A DNA stretch of 19,093 nucleotides, taken from contig CAADUW010000024.1 in assembly GCA_900752285.1 (NCBI GenBank), positions 1 through 19,093 of the forward strand, given 5' to 3'. A program made the position numbers and the translations under genes. Below are positions 14,406 through 19,093 of the stretch, piece by piece (position 1 is the first letter of the stretch; each line of letters starts with the position of its first letter). The DNA comes from an uncultured Oscillospiraceae bacterium. GTDB lineage: Bacteria; Bacillota; Clostridia; Oscillospirales; Oscillospiraceae. The notes below the pieces were generated by a model. It made no database searches, was not told the origin of the DNA, and saw nothing but the letters and a program-made list of their open reading frames with translations.

Positions 14406-14568
14406 ATGCTCCGGGAGCGGGAACTGTTCTGCACATCCACAAAAAGCATGAAGCCGTGTTTCCCGGCAGGGAATCGTCATACTCGCAAAAATTACAGCTT
14501 GCGGTATGAGAGAATAGCCGGAGAGCCTGGGGAAATCCTTACCTGAAATTTTCCGTGGAAGATTTCAG
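14406..14568. other. Non-coding stretch after the repeat
   Basis: No gene is visible. It holds an imperfect inverted repeat (TCATACTCGCAA near 14478 and TTGCGGTATGA near 14501) and may be the continuation of the repeat element, since copy B is cut by the window end and cannot show whether this part is shared. Confidence 0.4.
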
Positions 14569-14598
14569 TAGAAACAAGATGATAAATTGGACTATAAT
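14569..14598 (+). promoter_or_regulatory. Promoter of the Mor-like gene
   Basis: TAGAAA (14569-14574) and a perfect TATAAT (14593-14598) with an 18-base spacer. The -10 box lies inside the longest in-frame extension of the gene (TTG at 14587), which argues that translation starts later, at 14644. Confidence 0.55.
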
Positions 14599-14643
14599 GA
14601 AGTCAAAATAGCAGAAAACGCAAAAAAGGAGGAAAAAGATGCT

Positions 14644-14910
14644 GTGACCTCAGATCCGTTCACTGGAATTTACGGAGAAATCGCCGCGCAAATTGACAGT
14701 GAAACCGCAGAAAAAATCTACCGGATGCTTCACGGGCAGATCATTGCTTTTCCGCAGAGACTTTACAATCCGGAATATGTGCGTTCTTTTATCCGGAAAA
14801 ATGCGAAAAAGTATTCTGTTCGGGAGCTGTCTGTGCTGTTTGGCTATTCAAACAGAAGAATCCGGCAATTTATTGCCGAAGAAAAACGCAGTGAGGAACT
14901 CTTAAAGTAG
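14644..14910 (+). CDS. Small DNA-binding protein, Mor-activator-like
   Basis: An 88-residue basic protein. The first half (EIAAQIDSETAEKIYRML, then GQIIAFPQRL) and second half (EYVRSFIRKN, SVRELSVLFGYSNRRIRQFI) follow the layout of Mor/C-type transcription activators: a short dimerisation part with an IAFP or YIP segment, then a helix-turn-helix. The recognition helix would be about YSNRRIRQFIAEE. The target is unknown; a following lipoprotein gene starts 52 bases on and could be co-transcribed. I choose GTG 14644 because AAGGAGG is at 14626-14632 and the -10 box excludes longer starts. An out-of-frame ATG-CTG-TGA at 14639-14647 overlaps this start. Base composition is more AT-rich than the neighbouring metabolic genes. 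Family assignment is by pattern only. Confidence 0.7.
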   Translation: MTSDPFTGIYGEIAAQIDSETAEKIYRMLHGQIIAFPQRLYNPEYVRSFIRKNAKKYSVRELSVLFGYSNRRIRQFIAEEKRSEELLK

Positions 14911-14962
14911 TAAACACCTGCTTGAAGGCTATTCTCTCAAAAAAAGACGGAGGTGTCATTTT

Positions 14963-15727
14963 ATGAAAAGAAAGATTTTTGTAATGCTTATCTTCGTGTG
15001 TTTCCTTGGATTAGCGGCCTGTGGAAAGGAAAATACACAGGAAACCGTGCCTGTATCGGAAACGCAATCCGCCCCCACGGAAATGAGTACGGTTGAAACA
15101 ACTGCGGAAACCGAGCCCGAAGAAGAGGCAAAAAGCACGGCATTTTACAACGGCACATGGATGGTGAGCAGACTGTCTGTGCAGGAAAAAGAGTTTACCA
15201 TGGAAGAGTGGGTGAAGTTTGACCCGGACACTGAATTCCAGGATACCAGGCTCGTTTTTCAGGAGTCCGGCAAATGCCAGATCGGGGATGCCGTATATGC
15301 GTGGGAGCCAACCGCCGGTGGAGTTAAAATCGGAAATGCGGCCCTGCCTCTTGAAGGCGAGGAAATCGTAGTAAAGAGCGATGATGCAACGGTTTATTTC
15401 CATAAGGTATCCGATGAACAGACTTTTGCTGAGAAACCGGTGGAAGAACCAACCGAGACAACGGCGGAGGGGCTTCGACCGGAATTTAAGGAAGCCATGG
15501 ATGCCTATGAGGATTTTTATAATGAGTATTTTGAAATTATGGAAAAATACAGTAAAAATCCAACGGATGTTTCCATCCTGACGAAGTATCTGAGTATGCT
15601 GTCAAAGATGAATGATGTCGATAAGGCTTTTCAGGCGTGGGATTCCAGTGACCTGAATGCGGAAGAACTGAAATATTATCTGGACCTTACGGCAAGAATC
15701 TCAAAGAGACTGCTTGATTTTGTGTAA
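14963..15727 (+). CDS. Secreted lipoprotein with DUF6591-like C-terminal domain
   Basis: A 254-residue protein with a lipoprotein signal: basic MKRK, a hydrophobic stretch, and the lipobox LAAC with lipidated Cys20. Residues 21-58 are a Thr/Glu/Ser-rich linker. Residues 60-150 form a small beta-rich region (FYNGTWMVSRLSV, LVFQESGKCQIGDAVYAWEP, ATVYFHKV) resembling lipocalin-like domains of Firmicutes lipoproteins. A second acidic linker precedes a helical C-terminal domain from about 171 (LRPEFKEAMDAYEDFYNEYF ... LNAEELKYYLDLTARISKRL), which I recognise as DUF6591-like; its function is unknown. The protein is displayed on the outer face of the membrane. GGAGG precedes the start. A strong terminator follows directly. 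Confidence 0.85.
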   Translation: MKRKIFVMLIFVCFLGLAACGKENTQETVPVSETQSAPTEMSTVETTAETEPEEEAKSTAFYNGTWMVSRLSVQEKEFTMEEWVKFDPDTEFQDTRLVFQESGKCQIGDAVYAWEPTAGGVKIGNAALPLEGEEIVVKSDDATVYFHKVSDEQTFAEKPVEEPTETTAEGLRPEFKEAMDAYEDFYNEYFEIMEKYSKNPTDVSILTKYLSMLSKMNDVDKAFQAWDSSDLNAEELKYYLDLTARISKRLLDFV

Positions 15728-15731
15728 AAAA

Positions 15732-15772
15732 GTAACCGCTCCCGGAAAACAACGCCGGGAGCGGTTACCTTT
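15732..15772 (+). terminator. Intrinsic terminator after the lipoprotein gene
   Basis: A perfect 14-bp stem (15732-15745 with 15755-15768) and CTTTTC after it, starting 5 bases past the stop codon. Confidence 0.9.
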
Positions 15773-15781
15773 TCAAATAAA

Positions 15782-15809
15782 TTGACCTCGTCTGTTTTTG
15801 TGCTATAAT
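15782..15809 (+). promoter_or_regulatory. Promoter of the nitrilase-family gene
   Basis: TTGACC (15782-15787), 16-base spacer, perfect TATAAT (15804-15809). The leader of about 68 bases contains a 7-bp CCGGGCT/AGCCCGG hairpin at 15843-15864, seven bases ahead of the ribosome site, without a T tract. Confidence 0.8.
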
Positions 15810-15883
15810 TTTCACATAGAAAAATTCGGTGAGAGGTTCGGCCCGGGCTCTTTCGGAAGCCCGGCATGGCAGGAGGAAGCACG

Positions 15884-16624
15884 ATGAAAATTGCTTTGGT
15901 ATCTGCGTTGGTCTGGAACGGGGATATTGACCGGAATGTGCGGACGATGGTGCGCTATCTGGGAAAGCTGCGGGGACAGGCGGATGTGGTCGTGTTCGGG
16001 GAGTCGGTTTTGCAGGGCTTTGACTGCCTGTGCTGGGACTATGCAGCCGACCGTCACACGGCGGTGACCCTGACGGATGCATCCATTCAGCGCATGCGGA
16101 CAGCCGCCCGGGAATCCGGCACTGCGGTTTCCTTTGGATTTGTGGAGCGCTATGGGGAAGCTCTGTACAGCAGCCAGATTTTTATCGGTGCGGACGGCAA
16201 GATCATAAACGTATTTCACCGGGTCAGCGCAGGGTGGAAGGACTGCCGTTTCACGGATGATCACTACCGGGAGGGGGAGCGCTTTGCAAGCTTCCCTTAC
16301 CGTGGGAAAACCTTTGCCGTCGGACTGTGCGGCGATCTCTGGACGGCAGGAAGACCGGCGGAAATGCGGGCGCTTTCGGCGGATGTTGTCCTGTGGCCGG
16401 TGTGGTGCGACTACCCGGCGGGGGAATGGAATCGTTCCGTGAAGCTGGAATATGCCGGGCAGGCGGGACAGTGCGGGACGTGCGTGCTGCTTGTCAATCC
16501 CTGCTGCAAGGATCCGGCAGCGGCAGACGCAGCTACCGGCGGTGCGGTCTGGTTCCGAAATGAGGAAATCGTGTCAGAGCTGCCGGCCGGAACCGAGGGC
16601 GTCCTCCTTACGGAAATCCGGTAG
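15884..16624 (+). CDS. Carbon-nitrogen hydrolase (nitrilase superfamily)
   Basis: A 246-residue cytoplasmic amidase-type enzyme. Nitrilase-superfamily proteins hydrolyse C-N bonds with a Glu-Lys-Cys triad. Visible: E40 in VVVFGESVLQGF, the strand GTAVSFGFVERYGEALYSSQ, and nucleophile C149 in AVGLCGDLW. The lysine segment, usually YRK-H, reads VFHRVSAGWKDC, so the standard position is Arg/Val; K119 in GWK might replace it. This is a variant seen in a subgroup of Clostridia as far as I recall. Substrate unknown. The start at 15884 is fixed by AGGAGG at 15871-15876; an in-frame ATG at 15866 overlaps that site. Monocistronic by context: own promoter, and the next gene also has its own. Confidence 0.85.
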   Translation: MKIALVSALVWNGDIDRNVRTMVRYLGKLRGQADVVVFGESVLQGFDCLCWDYAADRHTAVTLTDASIQRMRTAARESGTAVSFGFVERYGEALYSSQIFIGADGKIINVFHRVSAGWKDCRFTDDHYREGERFASFPYRGKTFAVGLCGDLWTAGRPAEMRALSADVVLWPVWCDYPAGEWNRSVKLEYAGQAGQCGTCVLLVNPCCKDPAAADAATGGAVWFRNEEIVSELPAGTEGVLLTEIR

Positions 16625-16656
16625 AATGGGAGACTATGGAAAATATGTCCCGAATA

Positions 16657-16685
16657 TTGACAAAAGAAAGGCCCTGTCTTATACT
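16657..16685 (+). promoter_or_regulatory. Strong promoter of the fruK-like gene
   Basis: Perfect TTGACA (16657-16662), 17-base spacer, TATACT (16680-16685). It gives a leader of about 70 bases. Confidence 0.85.
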
Positions 16686-16761
16686 GATCAGGTAAAGAAA
16701 ACGCCGGTTTTTGCGGGAATCGGATATTTCCTGCGGAACAAAATGATTTCAGGAGGTCGCC

Positions 16762-17691
16762 ATGGTTTTTACGGTAACACTGAATCCCGCCATTGACAAA
16801 ACGGTCGTGATCCCCGGCTTTCAGCCCGGGAAGGTAAACAGAATTCAGTCTCTGCGGGCAGACGCAGGCGGAAAGGGCATCAATGTTTCCAAATGCCTGA
16901 AGCAACTGTCGGTGGAATCCGTTGCCGCCGGTATCTTTGCCGGGAGCGCGGGGGATACTCTCCTTGCCATGCTGGATGAAATGGGAATTTCCACTCTGTC
17001 CGTAAGCGTTGCGGGGCAGAGCCGTACCAATACGAAGATCATTGACCCGGAGCAAAAGCTCAACACGGACATCAACGAGCCCGGGCCGCAGGTGCCCGCT
17101 CAGTCTCTGACCCTGCTGCGGGATGAGATCGGCAGACGAATCACCCCCGGAGACGCGGTGGTGCTGTCCGGCAGCCTGCCGGCGGGTGTACCCGATACGC
17201 TGTATCGGGACTGGATTGCCTGTTTCCGGGATCTTGGAGCGAAGGTGTTTCTGGATGCGGACGGTGCGGCGCTGGTGCAGGGTGTTCAGGCAAGCCCCTG
17301 GCTGGTGAAGCCAAATGACGCGGAGCTGTCCCGGCTGGTTGGAAGAAATCTGGAAACCCGGGAGGATCTGCGGAAGGCGGGGGAAGCACTGCTGAAAACC
17401 GGAATCCGGGAGGTCGTCATTTCTCTGGGAGGCGAAGGCGCGCTGTTCCTGTCCGAGGAGGCCAAATTTCAGGCAAAGGCCCTGAAGGTACCGGTGCAGA
17501 GCACCGTCGGCGCCGGGGATTCCATGGTGGCGGCAATGGTGTGCGGCTATGTCAACCAGCTGCCCCGGGAAAACGTGATCCGGCTGGCGGTTGCCATGGG
17601 CGCCGCAAGCTGTATGTGCGACGGCTCTCAGGCACCGGACGGAGCTCTTGTCCACCGACTGGCAGAGCAGGTGGAAATTGCCCCGCTGTAA
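16762..17691 (+). CDS. fruK: 1-phosphofructokinase family hexose kinase (PfkB family)
   Basis: A 309-residue ribokinase-fold sugar-phosphate kinase. It most likely phosphorylates fructose 1-phosphate to fructose 1,6-bisphosphate with ATP; tagatose-6-phosphate kinase (LacC) is the main alternative. Seen: N-terminal TVTLNPAIDKTV at 4-15, AGGKGINVSK at 35-44 (PfkB signature 1), LSGSLPAGVP at 135-144, VKPNDAEL, and signature 2 STVGAGDSMVAAM with catalytic D253. The start has AGGAGG 5 bases ahead. No fruR regulator or fructose PTS gene flanks it, unlike the classical fru operon, so the substrate assignment rests on family resemblance alone. Confidence 0.85.
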   Translation: MVFTVTLNPAIDKTVVIPGFQPGKVNRIQSLRADAGGKGINVSKCLKQLSVESVAAGIFAGSAGDTLLAMLDEMGISTLSVSVAGQSRTNTKIIDPEQKLNTDINEPGPQVPAQSLTLLRDEIGRRITPGDAVVLSGSLPAGVPDTLYRDWIACFRDLGAKVFLDADGAALVQGVQASPWLVKPNDAELSRLVGRNLETREDLRKAGEALLKTGIREVVISLGGEGALFLSEEAKFQAKALKVPVQSTVGAGDSMVAAMVCGYVNQLPRENVIRLAVAMGAASCMCDGSQAPDGALVHRLAEQVEIAPL

Positions 17692-17714
17692 AACCAAATT
17701 TTAGAAAAGAAAAT

Positions 17715-17748
17715 GCTGTCTTCGGGAGTACGCTCGGGGCAGCTTTTT
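17715..17748 (+). terminator. Intrinsic terminator after the fruK-like gene
   Basis: An imperfect stem with wobble pairs (GCTGTC at 17715-17720 with GGCAGC at 17738-17743) is preceded by an A-rich tract and followed by TTTTT. It lies 23 bases past the stop. Confidence 0.65.
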
Positions 17749-17829
17749 CCTTTTCACACGTGGGAAAGCGCTGGGGAAAATTCAACGGAACCGGGGGAAA
17801 CAGCCCTTTCCTTACCCGGACTCCGCTGT

Positions 17830-17835
17830 TATAAT
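17830..17835 (+). promoter_or_regulatory. -10 element ahead of the FAH-family gene
   Basis: A perfect TATAAT, with only a poor -35 (TTTCCT, 17 bases upstream). An AGGAAGG ribosome site (17848-17854) and the ATG at 17863 follow, so the leader would be short, about 20 bases. Confidence 0.5.
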
Positions 17836-17862
17836 AAAAGAAAAAACAGGAAGGTACGAAAA

Positions 17863-18693
17863 ATGAAGCTGTTTCAATACTACGATGGAAAGAATCGGAT
17901 CCGTGCCGGTGTCAGGACCGGGGAGGGGTGCTTTGCTCTGCCGGAGGGAACACTGGTGAAGGACGTTCTGGGAAAAACGCAGGCGGAATTGCAGCCCCTG
18001 TTCTGCGGAGCGCTGGACGAGAGCGGGCTTTCCTTTGCCCCTGTGCTGACGAATCCGGAGAAGATCCTGTGCATCGGGCTGAACTACAATGAGCATATCG
18101 ACGAGACCGGCCTTGGCAAGTCTGACCGCCCCGGCTTCCCACCGGTTTTCTGCAAGTTCGGCAGCTCCCTGCTGGGCGGCGATCAGGTGCTGCGCCTGCC
18201 GAAGAAGGCACAGCACTTTGACTATGAGGCGGAGCTGGTTATCGTCATGGGGGAGAGGTGCAAAGAGGTGACCCCTGAGGAAGCGCCCCGCTATATTGCC
18301 GGTTATACCGTCGGAAATGATTTCAGCGCCAGAGACATGCAGCTGGCCTCCAGCCAGTGGACCATGGGCAAGGCCTGCGACGGGTTTGCGCCGGTGGGCC
18401 CCTACTATGTGCCCGCGGAGGAACTGAACCCCGGCAATCTGGAAATCTCCTGCAAGGTCAACGGCGTCTGCGTGCAGAAGTCCAGTACCCGGAAGATGAT
18501 CTACTCCTGCGCGGAGATCGTCAGCTATCTGTCGGATTTCATTACGCTGCAAAAGGGAGACCTGATCTTCACCGGAACCCCTTCCGGTGTAATTCTCGGC
18601 AAACCGAAGGAGGAGCAGGTGTGGCTGAAGTCCGGGGATGAGATGATCGTAGAGATTGAAGGGATCGGAAGCCTCCGGAACAGACTGGTGTAA
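17863..18693 (+). CDS. Fumarylacetoacetate hydrolase (FAH) family protein
   Basis: A 276-residue metal-dependent enzyme of the FAH superfamily, whose members cleave or decarboxylate beta-keto/2-oxo acids (acylpyruvases, oxaloacetate decarboxylases, 2-hydroxyhepta-dienedioate isomerases). Seen: a short N-terminal domain, then ILCIGLNYNEHI at 68-79, PVFCKFGSSLLG, and the metal ligands E122 and E124 in DYEAELVIVMG plus D153 in GYTVGNDFSARD. IFTGTPSGVILGKP and the closing GDEMIVEIEGIGSLRN are also typical. All three acidic ligands are kept, so the protein should be active; substrate unknown. The start at 17863 is set by AGGAAGG eight bases ahead; the longer frame from 17713 runs through the upstream terminator and -10 box. 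Confidence 0.92.
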   Translation: MKLFQYYDGKNRIRAGVRTGEGCFALPEGTLVKDVLGKTQAELQPLFCGALDESGLSFAPVLTNPEKILCIGLNYNEHIDETGLGKSDRPGFPPVFCKFGSSLLGGDQVLRLPKKAQHFDYEAELVIVMGERCKEVTPEEAPRYIAGYTVGNDFSARDMQLASSQWTMGKACDGFAPVGPYYVPAEELNPGNLEISCKVNGVCVQKSSTRKMIYSCAEIVSYLSDFITLQKGDLIFTGTPSGVILGKPKEEQVWLKSGDEMIVEIEGIGSLRNRLV

Positions 18694-18723
18694 GCGGGTT
18701 TCGCATAACGGGAGAAAACGGCG

Positions 18724-18966
18724 ATGAAACAATGTATGGATGCGGAAAATCTGCATCATCGCCTGAAAAAATTATCGGGCAGGTGCAGCAGGCGATTGAT
18801 CGAATGGTGGATGAGGACATGCCCTGTGAGGATGTGCTTGCCCAGATCAACGCGGCAAAGTCCGCCCTGAACGGCTGCGGCAAGGTCGTGTTGGAAGGAC
18901 ACATCCGCCACTGCGTCCGGGATGGTATTGAACACGGCGACCCGGACAAAACCATCGAAAGTTTAA
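18724..18966 (+). pseudogene. CsoR/FrmR-family transcriptional regulator, frameshifted and joined to a repeat
   Basis: The start ATG (18724) follows GGGAGA. Frame one gives MKQCMDAENLHHRLKK, then the reading shifts at an A6 run (18766-18771); one more A would continue as IIGQVQQAIDRMVDEDMPCE. Frame two reads on with DVLAQINAAKSALNGCGKVV and EGHIRHCVRDGIEHGDPDKT. This is the all-helical CsoR/FrmR fold; the Cys of MPCEDV and the His and Cys of GHIRHC match the metal- or thiol-sensing Cys-His-Cys set. These repressors usually control copper efflux, formaldehyde or persulfide genes, none of which is seen here. The last few residues and the native stop are replaced by the repeat starting at 18967, whose frame stays open to the window end. 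Frame one alone would stop after 48 residues. Confidence 0.8.
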
Positions 18967-19093
18967 GGCAACACCGCACAATTGCGTCTGCGAGTCTCCG
19001 CCGTCTTTTTGCCCCACTTCTTCAGTTTGAAAAACCAGAAATACATACAGTATTCGAGACTGTCGAAAAAGGGCTTTGCCCTTTTTTGACAAA
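18967..19093 (+). repeat. Dispersed palindromic repeat, copy B (cut by the window end)
   Basis: 120 bases (18967-19086) match 14241-14360 with a single substitution. After that it differs: TTGACAAA instead of CGACAGTC, so the long 19-bp stem is at least partly lost or altered. Same orientation as copy A, 4726 bases away. Confidence 0.9.

Noticed and set aside
14202..14480. Minus-strand hypothetical protein containing FRQSRILYVFLVFQTEEVGQ, repeated near 18847-19092
   Set aside because: The similarity between the two is due only to the DNA repeat. There is no ribosome site, and the frame runs across hairpin arms.
1..19093. CRISPR array, tRNA, rRNA, integrase or transposase
   Set aside because: No regularly spaced short repeats, no tRNA cloverleaf signatures, and no recombinase motifs were found in any reading frame examined.

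Overview
The window looks like a chromosomal piece of a Gram-positive, low-oxygen gut-type Clostridia. The best guess is the Oscillospiraceae/Ruminococcaceae, near Faecalibacterium or Gemmiger/Subdoligranulum. Reasons: fairly GC-rich coding with strong AGGAGG ribosome sites and TTGACA/TATAAT promoters; an EFR1-type flavodoxin/ferredoxin, a DUF6591-like lipoprotein and a lineage-typical mannitol-dehydrogenase-family enzyme; and a dispersed repeat starting GGCAACACCGCACAATT of a kind I associate with that group. The genus is inference only.

Layout. 1-256: an inverted-orientation copy of the dispersed repeat, then a weak promoter. 257-2101: recQ. 2151-2630: decayed remnant of what is probably a sensor-type protein, cut off by a 65-bp palindromic repeat (2631-2695) and a second repeat fragment (2717-2752). 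2816-4911 (minus): a DEAD-box RNA helicase followed by a translationally coupled, divergent DprA/SLOG protein. 4990-5139: degenerate repeat. 5268-9339 (plus): compact operon tmk - DJ-1/PfpI - mltG - peptidase U32 family, with a recognisable promoter and a shared bidirectional terminator. 9452-10381 (minus): trxB-like reductase, with a 10-bp direct repeat over its promoter. 10560-13136 (plus): mannitol dehydrogenase/fructuronate reductase family enzyme and a frameshifted D-2-hydroxyacid dehydrogenase. 13207-13956 (minus): EFR1-type flavodoxin/ferredoxin with an approximately 238-nt structured leader. 14241-14405: repeat copy ending in two strong hairpins. 14644-15727: Mor-like small DNA-binding protein and a lipoprotein. 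15884-18693: nitrilase-family amidohydrolase, 1-phosphofructokinase-like kinase and fumarylacetoacetate-hydrolase-family protein, each with its own promoter. 18724-18966: frameshifted CsoR-family regulator running into another repeat copy at the window end.

Most genes are housekeeping or central metabolism: DNA repair, RNA unwinding, dTMP phosphorylation, peptidoglycan synthesis termination, tRNA modification, thiol redox, and hexuronate and fructose-1-phosphate use. The unusual part is the repeat family. It occurs in both orientations, shows a compensatory base change in a small hairpin and an inverted hairpin loop, carries strong terminator-like stems, and abuts both genes with the clearest decay. 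Two A-run single-base deletions break otherwise good genes and could be real or assembly errors. I see no rRNA, tRNA, CRISPR array, phage or transposase genes.
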